From an uncultured Draconibacterium sp. (GTDB lineage: Bacteria > Bacteroidota > Bacteroidia > Bacteroidales > Prolixibacteraceae): 64,000 nt of DNA. A program made the position numbers and the translations under genes. The DNA lies in the NCBI GenBank assembly GCA_947492175.1, contig CANLMQ010000004.1, forward strand, positions 124,001 to 188,000, in the 5' to 3' direction. Numbering within the stretch: position 1 is the first letter of the stretch; every line of letters starts with the position of its first letter. Shown here piece after piece: positions 28,481-38,380 of the stretch. The notes beneath the pieces are model-generated. The model had not been told where the DNA came from, did no database searches, and saw nothing but the letters and a program-made list of their open reading frames with translations.

Positions 28481-30493
28481 TTATTCAGGATGGAAACTTT
28501 GATTTTTTGTCAGAATAATTTTGTCTAATACTATTTTTCCACTTGGGTTATTGATTAATAATTGCCATTGTCCTGGCTTTGTTAAAACCTTTTGAGGCAG
28601 CTTAATCCAATAAAGATTGTCTGATTGATTCACCCGAACTTCAGCAATCTTTTTATTATTAAATTCAATTCGAATTTTATTTTCCCCGGAATTTGGAGAT
28701 TTAATTAAAAGCCACATTTCATATTCGTTGCTTTCAGCCATCCCGATAGAAAATTCAAGTAATGAAGATGAAGGCTCAGTGCCTCCTTCTAAACTGATAT
28801 ATTTATTTTCAATATTTTCCGCATCATTGACTTCTTCAATTTCGCCATAAGAATATGCATAATTTTCGATTTCAATCACATGCGTATCTTTTTCATCGAG
28901 GAATAATTGTTTTCCCAAACCGTCATTAACATATCTGACTTTAACATCATCTGAGGCAATGGCATTTTCCCCTGCACAGGTTAGTTTGAATTTGTAAATG
29001 CCTTGTACTGAAAACTTCACACTTGTTTCCTTTTTGTTGGGGTGCGACAGTTTAATACTGGAAGGGCCTTCCACCATTTCCCAGTTACATTTAACTGATT
29101 TATTGCCTCCTGATATAATTTTCCCTTTGAGCATTAATTCTTTCTCCGGCGATATCACTATTTGATCTTCGCCTGCATCAACAAGCAAACTACCGGAACT
29201 TGTGAATGAGTTTTTTCTTCCTTTCTCGATGGCCCCAATATCAGGAGCAGTCCCGCATTTATATTCTGATTGTACATATAAATGTAAATTTCCGTCAAAT
29301 TCAAAACTTTCTACTCCGGCATCGATACAAGGACTATTTTTTGCAGGAACAAACGTATTTTCAGTCAGCAAAGGATCTTTATAAACAATATTATTACTGT
29401 TGAAAACCGAATCATTAATTTCAATAAAATTATTATTCCCGTTTTGATAAAACAGGTTGTTTGCAATTACCGAATTTTTACCAAATCGTTTAAATCCTCC
29501 AAGAGAATTATTGACAACCAGGTTATTAACAGCAATGATACTATTTCCTCCGGTAGCTCCAATCTTATTCTCCACCAGCGTATTATTATAAAAATATACC
29601 AGTTCATCCATTTTTGATGCTCCGCTTAAATCCTCTTTTGTCCTTGAGCCTTCCATACACCCAAGACCAACTTTACATTTGGAAAAAATATTATGGTGGA
29701 TATGAAGTTTTTTGCCTGTATACACATCGTATGAAATAAGCTGAATACCGGCATTGTTACTGCCAATAATTGTATTTTCACTAAAAGTATAACTGATATT
29801 CTGGTTGGGATATGAAAACAGCCTGAGTTCAATCCCGTCATCATTGCTGTTTGTTATTAAATTATGTTCTACCACAAGGTCACTCCCTGTGTTATTTTTA
29901 TTAGCTACAATATCTACATCAATGCCATCGTCCCTGTCATTTTCAATCGTATTATGCCCAATGTAACCACCACTCCCCGATTCCATACTTATTGCATCAA
30001 GATTACCCACAAGATGATTGTGCATTACAGTAACCTTGTTTAAAACATTAAGTGTATGATCACCGTTTATCATGGTCAATCCACTTATTTCCACGCCACT
30101 CGCATTGATGGTAAAAAGAATACTGTCGCCAGCATCGATTGTAGTTTCGTTAATTTTTGATTCTTCACCTGTTAATTTCCACTCAGATGAAACAGTAATC
30201 GATTTATTGATTTCAATATTATTTTCATAGTACATCCCGGGAGAAATGATAATAACATCGCCATTTTTAGATTGCTCAATTGCTTCTGCAATAGTTAGAA
30301 AATCTTCAGGAACTTTTATAATAGGTTCGTTTTTATCTCCCCGCACAGGTTTATTTGCGATACTTGTTATGCTACTAAAAAAAACAAAACACATTAAAAG
30401 AATAACCACATTAAATCTGCAAATTACTCTCAATACTGAACCAATTGTTGAACCTGATATTTTTATCATATGGCGACATGAAACTTTTTCCAT
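28481..30493 (-). CDS. Secreted right-handed parallel beta-helix protein with PKD-like domain
   Basis: 670 residues. The N-terminal segment is long (hydrophobic core about 28-46, VVILLMCFVFFSSITSIA). A parallel beta-helix spans about 55-400, with repeated rungs such as IEISGLTM, IGHNTIENDRDDGIDVDIV, VEHNLITNSNDDGIEL and LHIHHNIFSKC, closed by SPCIDAGVE and APDIGAIEKG. A PKD/Ig-like domain (about 425-515, VDAGEDQIVISPEKELMLKG) and a C-terminal beta-sandwich (about 530-665) complete it. Such helices occur in polysaccharide lyases and in glycosidases of GH28-, PL6- and PL9-like type. I cannot place it in a family or name catalytic residues. It is the first gene of the unit at 25905-30493, 64 bp before the GHL10-like gene. 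Confidence 0.6.
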   Translation of the reverse strand: MEKVSCRHMIKISGSTIGSVLRVICRFNVVILLMCFVFFSSITSIANKPVRGDKNEPIIKVPEDFLTIAEAIEQSKNGDVIIISPGMYYENNIEINKSITVSSEWKLTGEESKINETTIDAGDSILFTINASGVEISGLTMINGDHTLNVLNKVTVMHNHLVGNLDAISMESGSGGYIGHNTIENDRDDGIDVDIVANKNNTGSDLVVEHNLITNSNDDGIELRLFSYPNQNISYTFSENTIIGSNNAGIQLISYDVYTGKKLHIHHNIFSKCKVGLGCMEGSRTKEDLSGASKMDELVYFYNNTLVENKIGATGGNSIIAVNNLVVNNSLGGFKRFGKNSVIANNLFYQNGNNNFIEINDSVFNSNNIVYKDPLLTENTFVPAKNSPCIDAGVESFEFDGNLHLYVQSEYKCGTAPDIGAIEKGRKNSFTSSGSLLVDAGEDQIVISPEKELMLKGKIISGGNKSVKCNWEMVEGPSSIKLSHPNKKETSVKFSVQGIYKFKLTCAGENAIASDDVKVRYVNDGLGKQLFLDEKDTHVIEIENYAYSYGEIEEVNDAENIENKYISLEGGTEPSSSLLEFSIGMAESNEYEMWLLIKSPNSGENKIRIEFNNKKIAEVRVNQSDNLYWIKLPQKVLTKPGQWQLLINNPSGKIVLDKIILTKNQSFHPE

Positions 30494-30746
30494 TGTGTAT
30501 TTTTAAATTTACCATCAAGCAACAAGCGAGATGGCCATTCCCGATAAATTATTAAAATTATGTTTTATTATGATATACTTACTTTATCTCAGTAAAACCT
30601 ATACTTATTAATACTACAAACTCAGCATATTCCGTGAGAATAATATTTAAAATAATTACAGCATTTATTAAAATGCTCATTATATGAACAATTATATTTC
30701 TCGAAATAGTTAAACTGTAATTTAAAAAATCAAGAAAACTTTTATG
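30494..30746. other. Intergenic region upstream of the beta-helix gene
   Basis: AT-rich with no gene. It holds a CTCACGGAATAT motif (minus strand, about 30627-30638), shared with the regions upstream of the PIG-L gene and of fecR-like 2. A TAGGTTTT sequence (minus strand) is a weak -7 box candidate. Confidence 0.3.
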
Positions 30747-30785
30747 TAAAAAAACAGACTAACACAAATAATTGGTTAGTCTGTT
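30747..30785 (-). terminator. Rho-independent terminator after susD-like 2
   Basis: AACAGACTAAC (30753-30763) pairs perfectly with GTTAGTCTGTT (30775-30785) around an 11-base loop and is followed on the minus strand by a T-run. It lies 25 bp past the SusD-like stop. Confidence 0.85.
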
Positions 30786-30810
30786 AAATCACAATATTAT
30801 ATAGTATATT

Positions 30811-32442
30811 TTAGTTCCCGTTAGGATTTACATCCCACCACAAAGGAACATTATCTGAATCTTCATTTCCGTTAACCAATAACTGAATTGCTTTATCAAC
30901 CTCTCCCGATTGAGCCGCTTTTTCGCTATCAGTAAACATAAACCGAGTAATAATCATTCCTTTTGATAAATCTATTCTGGCATTAGCAGATCTCTTTTTG
31001 GTGTAAATATTGGGTAAACGTGTTCTTCTGTATTCAGCCCATGCTTCAAAGCTGATAGGGAAAAGTGCCAACCACTTCTGAGTAATTATCTGCTCATACT
31101 GTTTTTCCTGATCAGCTGAAAATTTAACAGGTATATCAGTCATTGCCGGATCGTAATACCCAAAATTATTTGGAGCAACAGGCGTGTTCATGCTATTCAC
31201 AATATTCTGAATAGAATCCTGTGAGATTTCATCTCCCCGCCATTGAGTAATGGAAACCTCAATACCTTTCTCGTAGAACGTTTTCGCATCTCCTCCCATG
31301 TTCCATCCTCGCCAGGCACCTTCTGCTTTCAGGAACCAGGTCTCAGCTGAATGCATCATATTAATAGGAATTTCATGGTTATCGTGCTCAAAATATGCCC
31401 CATAATTTGAATAGGATTTGTAAAAATTAATTTCACTCTCGTTTGCATAGCCGTTGGCCATTCCATGAAAACCTCCTGTATTGGTTTTTAGTTCTTCCGG
31501 ATATCCTTCCATTGCAAAAACAGGATCATCTTTAACTGGAGAGAAAAATTTCTCCATACGCGGATCGGCATATCCTTTTAGAACGCTTTCCATACTTGAA
31601 CTCATTACAATTGAATGCCAAGGTATAACACGACAAATACCATTTCCTCTGTTTAGCCCAACAACATTCATAAATGCATCATCATCGTTCGAATCCATTG
31701 TTTGCTCGGCTGCTGCAGCTTCTGCTTCCTGTTTGGCTTTTTGAGGATCGATGTTTGAAATACGCATAGCTAAACGTAAACGCATGGTATTTGCCAGTTT
31801 TGTCCATTTCGAAACATCTCCGTTAAAAATCAGGTCACCATTTCCGAACGCATTTTCTCCCTGATGTGATTTCAGTATATCAACAGCTGCTTTTAAGTCC
31901 TCAAACATCAGGTAATACACATCTTTCTGGCCTTCGTAAGGAATTGTTTTTTCACCAGAACAAGCCTTTGTATAAGGAATTGGTCCCCAAATATCGGTTA
32001 GCTGATGCATCAGGAATACCTTCCAAATTAATGCAACTCCGTACTCTGCCTCATAATTCTCATCCTCTTTTGTCATGTTCAGAATAGAAAACAATGGAGG
32101 TAGCCCTCTGGAATACATTTTCTCAAAACCGGCATCACACCAACCTTTTCTTAATTCATTGTGCCCGCCCCATGAAGAGGGAATAGCCACATAACCACAT
32201 AAATGCATTGCAGCCCCGGCTGACATACGTACATAGTTATCGGTTGTAAGCCAGTTACTTCCTTCATACTGGGTTTTTGAAAAAAGAGAAGGCAATTGTT
32301 CCGGACCTATTTGCATCACCTTGGTTTTGTCCGTATTGTATTCAGCAAAATCATCAGTGCAGGAATATAACAGTGTTATTCCCAGGATTATACCTGAGAC
32401 AATCACGTATAAATGTTTTTTTATCTGATTTATATTTTTCAT
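30811..32442 (-). CDS. susD-like: SusD/RagB-like outer-membrane glycan-binding lipoprotein 2
   Basis: The start at 32442 gives a good lipoprotein signal (KKHLYVIVSGIILGITLLYS before Cys27). An in-frame Met at 32466 overlaps the SusC stop by one base and is possible. Landmarks shared with SusD-like 1 are TDDFAEYNTDKTKVMQIGPE, IWKVFLMHQLTDIWGPIPYT, LRLRLAMRISNI, LKAEGAWRGWNMGGDAKTFYEKGIEVSI, and AEYRRTRLPNIYTKKR. It should form the lid of SusC-like 2. The high similarity of the two SusD proteins suggests cassette duplication followed by ligand divergence. It is followed by a strong terminator. Confidence 0.92.
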   Translation of the reverse strand: MKNINQIKKHLYVIVSGIILGITLLYSCTDDFAEYNTDKTKVMQIGPEQLPSLFSKTQYEGSNWLTTDNYVRMSAGAAMHLCGYVAIPSSWGGHNELRKGWCDAGFEKMYSRGLPPLFSILNMTKEDENYEAEYGVALIWKVFLMHQLTDIWGPIPYTKACSGEKTIPYEGQKDVYYLMFEDLKAAVDILKSHQGENAFGNGDLIFNGDVSKWTKLANTMRLRLAMRISNIDPQKAKQEAEAAAAEQTMDSNDDDAFMNVVGLNRGNGICRVIPWHSIVMSSSMESVLKGYADPRMEKFFSPVKDDPVFAMEGYPEELKTNTGGFHGMANGYANESEINFYKSYSNYGAYFEHDNHEIPINMMHSAETWFLKAEGAWRGWNMGGDAKTFYEKGIEVSITQWRGDEISQDSIQNIVNSMNTPVAPNNFGYYDPAMTDIPVKFSADQEKQYEQIITQKWLALFPISFEAWAEYRRTRLPNIYTKKRSANARIDLSKGMIITRFMFTDSEKAAQSGEVDKAIQLLVNGNEDSDNVPLWWDVNPNGN

Positions 32443-32465
32443 GTCCTTAAGTTTTAAGTTAATCA

Positions 32466-35400
32466 TTATAAGGTGATTTTGACATTAAATCCAAGTGTCC
32501 TTGTTCCGGGAAGGAATGCACTTTCTGCTCCCTGCCCGTTTGTACCTACGTCATAAGATACGTCCGGATCGAACCAATCACAGCCATTATAGATATAAAA
32601 CAGGTTACGTCCAACAGCAGATACTTTTAATGATTTTACTATAGAATTTCTTATGGGGAAATTATACCCTAAAGAAAATTCACGTAATCTGGAATTTGTT
32701 GCATCATGACTAAACAACTCTCCTGTACCACTACTAATCCTTCCTCCAACAGACAAGTAATAATCTTCTGCACTAATATTGATATCGTTAACACTGCCAT
32801 CCTCTTTTACACCATCAACAACAATACCTTCTTCGCGCCCAACCAGGGAAGCTTTACTAGTACCTGTGCTTAACATCATTGCCTCAGTAGCCGATTGCCT
32901 TACACCACCATAATTCAAGTCGATTAAGAATGACATATGCCAATTTTTATAGCTAAAGCTATTCGTTAGCCCACTTCTCCAATCGTAATTAAAGTTTCCT
33001 AAATAAACATCAGCTTTATCGTGGTTAATTAGTGGAATACCATTAGAACCTACAATAATTTTTCCATCCTCGTTGCGTTCAAAACCATAAGTAAATATTT
33101 CTCCGAATGGTCTGCCTTCGATAACCCATGATTCACCCATTGACAAGTTGGGAGTTTCAAGCGAATATCTGTCCATAAATTCAGTTAGTTCAACTACCTC
33201 ATTTTTATTACGTGCAAAATTAAGGCTTACATCCCATTTAAAATTAGGAGTTCTGACAGGTGTTGCATAAACCATAATTTCAACACCGGTATTCTGAATA
33301 TTACCACAGTTTAACCAGGCAGAACTGTAACCTGATGTTGGAGGATTGGTAATCCGCACTAACTGGTTATAAGTATTCGATTTATACCAGGTAAAGTCAA
33401 GTCCTAACCTGTTATCAAAAAATTTCAAGTCGGCTCCGGCTTCCCACGATTTGGTCTTTTCCGGAATAAGTTGTTCTGCAACTTTTGTACTTTCAGGTGT
33501 AATCATTCCCAGTGGACCACTGGAATCGCTGCTGTATGACTGGAATATACTGGCAAATCCTGCATCATTACCTACTTCGGCATATGAACCACGTAGTTTT
33601 ACAAAAGTAATCTCATCGGGAAGATCTATCATATCACTAATAACTCCTGACAGCCCAACTGACGGATAAAAATAATCATGAGGTTCCGGCAATGTTGAAC
33701 TCCAGTCTTTTCGGGCAGTTACATCCAGGAACAAATAATTACGGAAACTAAATTGCCCCATACCATAAACTGATTGTTTTTGAATCCGTGTCTCAAGATC
33801 TTCAGTTGTGATATTTTTTGCAAAATTCAAAGCAAATTTATTCATCATAGACAAGCCCCTTGCTTCTGCCCACTGGCCTCTCCGCTGTATATCTTTTACC
33901 TCGGCACCTAAATTAAGTCCAACCCTGAAGTCTTTATTTAGCTCTTTATCAAATGCCAATAAAATATCACTATTCAGACTTTGAATTTTATCAAATGCGG
34001 TTTTGTAATTTCCGAATCCGGAATAAATATATGGCGTTCCCCAGTATGTTTTTTCCTCGTTGTCCGAGTTCGAAATATTCATTCCTCCCCGAACTTGCAA
34101 ATACAGATTTTCAGAAAAATCATAACGTAAACTCAAAAAACTATTCACTCTATTTAGAGTACTAGGCCGTTCAAAACCTTCCATAGCCCAATACGGATTA
34201 ACGTTACTTGTCGATTCCGGAGCCCAGGTATTTTGCTTAAGTTCTCCCTTTTCGGTTACATATGAGCCATTTTCAATATCAGAAGTCCTCATACTCCGCG
34301 GCATCTTAACCAACTGCCACATGGGACTAAAAAGATTATCTCCTGAGGTAGGCTGGTCTTTTACTTTCTGGCGGAAGTGGGTAATTTTAAAATCCATTTT
34401 CAGGTTTTCCAACAACTCTGCTGTAAGGCGCAAATTAAAGTTATGCCTAACCATTTTATTGTCTTCCAATACTCCTCTTGCCGTAGTATTGCTATATGAA
34501 AAATACGAAGATGATTTTTCGGTACCTGCGCTGTATGAAAAACTATTTGTCAGGTTATAACCTACAGAAAAGAGATCTTTTACATTATTCGGCTGGGGTG
34601 CTAATGTTACTGTTTCCCCTTTCCAGTTTTGAACACTTTGCCCGGTCATTTTTGGGCCCCAACTTGTAGTTGCTGCAGTTGCCTGATAAATTCCGCTTGC
34701 ACCTTGTGCATATTCATTCTGAAACTCAGGATATAAATAAGGTAAATCAAAATTGGTTACAGAATTTACAGTAATGCGAGGCGTACCTTTTATTCCACTT
34801 TTTGTAGTAATCACTATTACACCGTTATTGGCGCTCGACCCATACAAAGCTGAAGCAGCAGGGCCTTTCAATACGTTTAAACTCTGAATATCATCGGGAT
34901 TAATACTCGATAAATTATCTAATGGAGGTTGGGGCTGGCCTGGCATGTTAGGGGCAATACTCTCGGCAAATACCTGAGGTATACCGTCGATTACAACAAG
35001 TGGTTGGTTATTGTTTTGTATGGAACGGTCACCACGGATGATAATACGAGGGTCGCCGGAAACACCACTTGCACCAGAAGAAGAAGTAATTGAAACACCC
35101 GCAACTTTTCCGGCCAATGCATTTCCAAGACTAACATCTTTAACGGTAGTAATTCCATCCATATCTACTTCTTGCGTAGAATAAGTAAGGGTTTTCTTTT
35201 TCTTTTCGATACCCAACGCGGTAACAACAACCTCTTCAATAGATTTGGTATCTTCTTCTAAGGTTATGTCTATTATCGAATTATCGCCAACTACTACTTC
35301 CTGCGTTTCAAAACCTATAAACGAAAACTGAAGAACCGCATTTTCGTTCGGAACTTCGATACTGAAATTTCCATCATTATCGGTTACGGCTCCTTGTAAT

Positions 35401-35843
35401 GTTCCTTTAATAATTACGTTAACTCCAATCAGAGGAATGTTATCTTTGTCGACTACCTTTCCGCTTACAATTTTCTCTTCGTTTGCAGAAATAACAATTA
35501 AATTATTTCTTAAATGTTGATAATTTAGTCCTTTACCTGTTAAAACTGCATCCAATAATTCATCTACCGATGCATTTTCCATTTCGACACTAACTGACTT
35601 TCCTTCTACATTTTCATACCGATAAAGAAACTTAACAGATGATTCTTTTTCTATCGTAGAAAAAAATTCTTCGAGCGGAGCATTTTGTATACTAATTTTT
35701 GCTACCACATTCTGTGATACAACAGCCATTGACTGAAAAACACTGAAAAGAATAAATAAAAAAGTTAGTCTCATAATCAACCAAGTTTTTTTAAAGAGAG
35801 AAAAAAACATTCTACTCTCTTGTAATTGAATTTTTTTTTTCAT
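32466..35843 (-). CDS. susC-like: SusC/RagA-type TonB-dependent transporter 2 with STN signalling domain
   Basis: I prefer the Met at 35843 (MKKKIQLQESRMFF) over 35921, since the first 26 residues of the longer frame look non-coding. The signal segment (MRLTFLFILFSVFQSMAVV) leads to an STN domain (AKISIQNAPLEEFFSTIEKES). Then come a CarboxypepD_reg-like domain (SGKVVDKDNIPLIGVNV), EEVVVTALGIEKKKKT, a plug (PRIIIRGDRS, PLVVIDGIPQVF, ASALYGSSANNGVIVITTKSG) and the beta barrel, ending GFNVKITL. It is a clear paralogue of SusC-like 1, sharing for example GYSSA-x-x-NCGNIQN and the FDLPYLYPEFQNEY segment. It takes up glycan with TonB and signals through FecR-like 2. Confidence 0.93.
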   Translation of the reverse strand: MKKKIQLQESRMFFSLFKKTWLIMRLTFLFILFSVFQSMAVVSQNVVAKISIQNAPLEEFFSTIEKESSVKFLYRYENVEGKSVSVEMENASVDELLDAVLTGKGLNYQHLRNNLIVISANEEKIVSGKVVDKDNIPLIGVNVIIKGTLQGAVTDNDGNFSIEVPNENAVLQFSFIGFETQEVVVGDNSIIDITLEEDTKSIEEVVVTALGIEKKKKTLTYSTQEVDMDGITTVKDVSLGNALAGKVAGVSITSSSGASGVSGDPRIIIRGDRSIQNNNQPLVVIDGIPQVFAESIAPNMPGQPQPPLDNLSSINPDDIQSLNVLKGPAASALYGSSANNGVIVITTKSGIKGTPRITVNSVTNFDLPYLYPEFQNEYAQGASGIYQATAATTSWGPKMTGQSVQNWKGETVTLAPQPNNVKDLFSVGYNLTNSFSYSAGTEKSSSYFSYSNTTARGVLEDNKMVRHNFNLRLTAELLENLKMDFKITHFRQKVKDQPTSGDNLFSPMWQLVKMPRSMRTSDIENGSYVTEKGELKQNTWAPESTSNVNPYWAMEGFERPSTLNRVNSFLSLRYDFSENLYLQVRGGMNISNSDNEEKTYWGTPYIYSGFGNYKTAFDKIQSLNSDILLAFDKELNKDFRVGLNLGAEVKDIQRRGQWAEARGLSMMNKFALNFAKNITTEDLETRIQKQSVYGMGQFSFRNYLFLDVTARKDWSSTLPEPHDYFYPSVGLSGVISDMIDLPDEITFVKLRGSYAEVGNDAGFASIFQSYSSDSSGPLGMITPESTKVAEQLIPEKTKSWEAGADLKFFDNRLGLDFTWYKSNTYNQLVRITNPPTSGYSSAWLNCGNIQNTGVEIMVYATPVRTPNFKWDVSLNFARNKNEVVELTEFMDRYSLETPNLSMGESWVIEGRPFGEIFTYGFERNEDGKIIVGSNGIPLINHDKADVYLGNFNYDWRSGLTNSFSYKNWHMSFLIDLNYGGVRQSATEAMMLSTGTSKASLVGREEGIVVDGVKEDGSVNDINISAEDYYLSVGGRISSGTGELFSHDATNSRLREFSLGYNFPIRNSIVKSLKVSAVGRNLFYIYNGCDWFDPDVSYDVGTNGQGAESAFLPGTRTLGFNVKITL

Positions 35844-36005
35844 AAGATTGAAATGTGTTAATGATTTTTTCTGAATGATTTTACACAATTTAGGGAGTGA
35901 GGAATGGTGGGCATTCTTCACTCTTTTTCGTTAGTTCATAGTTTTATTACATAGGCGAGTATTTTTATATTTTCAAAAAAGAATTTTCACATAAATAACC
36001 AGAGC

Positions 36006-37133
36006 TTAGTTACGTTTAATTATCACATTTTTCTTTTTAATAGAGTAATCAAACCTGGCTGCTCGCTGTAAAGCAAACATTGCCTGTTCAAATGTTTCTT
36101 TATCAAATGTTCCGGTAAACCGGTAATCCAGTATTTCGTCATCTTTTACTGTGATGTTAACACCATACCACCGTTCCAACTTTGTTTTTACTTCTCCAAA
36201 TCTTTCTTTATTGAAAATCAGTTTATCTTCTTTCCACGAAATTTCGGGCTCGGTATCGTTTAGCGTAATTAACTGGGCACGTTCTATCTTAACAGGTATA
36301 ATCGCATTCTTATCTTCTTCATCCTCTGACTTGTCGGACGGAGATAAATCGGAAACCTGATGAGTACTCTCATTTTTAAGCAGAACCAGTTTCTGCCCAG
36401 GTTTTAAGGTTAAGTTCGATTCATCATCCTGATCGGATTTGAGTCCTACAATTTCAATTTCTCCCTCCAGTAAGGTTGTCTCTATACTGTTTTCATCGGC
36501 ATAAGCTTTTACATTAAATTGTGTACCCAGTACTTTTATATCCATTCCCGAAGTATTCACAAAAAACGGCATATCCTTATTTTTAGAAACATCAAAAAAT
36601 GCCTCTCCTTCAAGAAATACTTCCCTTGTGTTTTTCTGAAAATTTGTAGGGTACCTGAACTTAGCACCGGCATTCAACCAAACCTTTGTGCTATCGGCCA
36701 ATATTATAAACGATTTTGATCCTTTCGGAACATTTACTTCGTTGTAATGTACTTCCTGAGAAATTAAGGTATTATCAGAATTACTTTTAGGCTGCGTATA
36801 AATAAACCATTGTATCAACCAGGCCACTATAAAAGCAGCAGCATATTTCATAGTAGTAACAACAATCTGTTTTAACCTGAATTGTTTTTTCGTTTCTAAT
36901 TCAACCGTATTTTTAACTCCAATTTTATCATGAATTTCATTTAGTAAAGTTTTTGAGGATATATTCAGTTGGTCGTAATCAACAGTATTCCAATTCTCTT
37001 CCAACCACTTAAAAACAATCTCTTTATTGTTTTCGTTGTAAACAAGCTGAAATAGTTCTTCCTTTTCTTTGCTGGTGGCTTGATTTGAAAGTAATTTTTC
37101 AAATAATTCAGTTATTTTATTCTGTTCTTTCAT
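36006..37133 (-). CDS. FecR-type anti-sigma factor 2
   Basis: 375 residues with one transmembrane helix (about 92-112, YAAAFIVAWLIQWFIYT). The periplasmic FecR domain (about 135-240) has VPKGSKSFIILADSTKVWLN, GEAFFDVSKNKDMPF and IKVLGTQFNVKAY. The C-terminal DUF4974 domain (about 305-375, KLIFNKERFGEVKTKLERWY) would contact SusC-like 2. An acidic linker (KSEDEEDKN) between the two is longer than in FecR-like 1. Its N-terminal cytoplasmic part shares little with FecR-like 1, as expected if each binds its own sigma factor. The gene lies 141 bp downstream of the sigma gene. Confidence 0.9.
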   Translation of the reverse strand: MKEQNKITELFEKLLSNQATSKEKEELFQLVYNENNKEIVFKWLEENWNTVDYDQLNISSKTLLNEIHDKIGVKNTVELETKKQFRLKQIVVTTMKYAAAFIVAWLIQWFIYTQPKSNSDNTLISQEVHYNEVNVPKGSKSFIILADSTKVWLNAGAKFRYPTNFQKNTREVFLEGEAFFDVSKNKDMPFFVNTSGMDIKVLGTQFNVKAYADENSIETTLLEGEIEIVGLKSDQDDESNLTLKPGQKLVLLKNESTHQVSDLSPSDKSEDEEDKNAIIPVKIERAQLITLNDTEPEISWKEDKLIFNKERFGEVKTKLERWYGVNITVKDDEILDYRFTGTFDKETFEQAMFALQRAARFDYSIKKKNVIIKRN

Positions 37134-37274
37134 GCTATAATAACTTGAAAGTATGATCGTAATTCTTCTTTTTTGTCAGCCTTTCACTTATTTAATATTT
37201 ACAATAGTCAGACATGTAATTACGAATCATACATTTATAATACTTTTAATGTGGATATTTCCGTGAAGGGAAAA
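37134..37274 (-). promoter_or_regulatory. Gap between sigma 2 and fecR 2 with CACGGAA motif
   Basis: The minus strand carries CTTCACGGAAATATCC (about 37255-37270), almost touching the sigma gene's stop (37275). Similar sites lie upstream of the PIG-L and beta-helix operons. It may be a promoter or regulator site for fecR and susC transcription separate from the sigma gene. Confidence 0.3.
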
Positions 37275-37871
37275 TTAAAAAAATGTGATAGTAGTAATAA
37301 ACTTAAATAAATTAGTTGCAAGAAACAGGATTGCTGCCTTTAAATACTTGGGTAATTCTTTGCGCAGAAAATTTAAAGAATTTCGGATTTGTGTATCAAC
37401 AGTATTTTCTGAGATATTAAGTTTCACAGCAATTTGTTTATAGGTTAATCCCTCATCTCTGTTTAACAAAAATATCTGCCTTCTTCGTTCCGGAATTTTT
37501 TTAATTAACGAATAAACAAGTTCTACTATTTTTTTTCTTTCGATACTGTCATCAACCTGTGTAATATCACCCAGAAGATAAGTATCGCAATACTCGGTAA
37601 GTGCCTTCTTCTTTAACCAGTCATAAACTTCATTTCTGGCAATTCTGAAAATATAACTACTAAACGGTTTACCCGGATCAATATTTTTCCTCTTTTCCCA
37701 GATAATTACAAAAACCTTCTGTACAAGGTCTTCTGTATCGTGCCAGTTTTTTAAAAATTTATATACAAATGCAAAAAGCCGTTTATGATATTTATAGTAA
37801 AGAGCATCAAAAGCTTTAATTTCTCCTGATTTCAGGGCCTCGCATAATCCTTCTTCAGTTAAATGATTCAT
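37275..37871 (-). CDS. ECF sigma-70 factor 2 (FecI-type)
   Basis: The Met at 37871 (MNHLTEEGLCEALKSGE) fits the usual N-terminus of this family; the frame extends 27 residues upstream to 37952 with atypical sequence. Region 2 includes AFDALYYKYHKRLFAFVYKF and TEDLVQKVFVIIWEKR. Region 4 includes RRRQIFLLNRDEGLTYKQIAVKLNIS, a helix-turn-helix. It should activate the FecR, SusC and SusD genes of cassette 2. The C-terminal tail is hydrophobic (AAILFLATNLFKFITTITFF), which is common in this Bacteroidota sigma group. Confidence 0.88.
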   Translation of the reverse strand: MNHLTEEGLCEALKSGEIKAFDALYYKYHKRLFAFVYKFLKNWHDTEDLVQKVFVIIWEKRKNIDPGKPFSSYIFRIARNEVYDWLKKKALTEYCDTYLLGDITQVDDSIERKKIVELVYSLIKKIPERRRQIFLLNRDEGLTYKQIAVKLNISENTVDTQIRNSLNFLRKELPKYLKAAILFLATNLFKFITTITFF

Positions 37872-38380
37872 ACATATTTCAACTTGTATTTTGTTTTTCT
37901 TTACGTATTCTGAAAATATATACGTTATAATAATAACCTTGAAATAATGCAATCAGACTGTGTTGTCATATGTTCACTTTCCGACTTGCAATTCTCTTAA
38001 TAATTCTTCTTAAAAGTAATAGAAATATTGTAATGGTAATAAGAATTATCTTTAATCCAAAGAGATTTGCATACGATTTCTATTTCGCAGCGAACGACAT
38101 AGTAGTTTAAAAACACATTGTTGACTACAGGTAGAAATACACCAATATAAATCTATATTTCAAACCATTACATTATTTTTCAAAACATAGAAAAACAGAT
38201 AAAAATATAGTCAGATTTTTCTGTTAAAAGAAATGAAGAATACAAGACCAACCAAATAATTGGAATAATCTATAAATAAAAAATACTTTCGATTAATCGT
38301 TTATGATTTTATGAATGTAAAAAAAAGTTGCATGGTATTTTCCAGATCTTTTGAGCCCGGTTTCGAATTACCAATTTCCT
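37872..38380. other. Intergenic region between alpha/beta hydrolase and sigma 2 genes
   Basis: AT-rich and without a credible gene. A 9-bp inverted repeat, ATAATTCTT (38000-38008) with AAGAATTAT (38041-38049), has a 32-base loop and is only weakly terminator-like. No clean TAnnTTTG box was seen. Confidence 0.3.
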
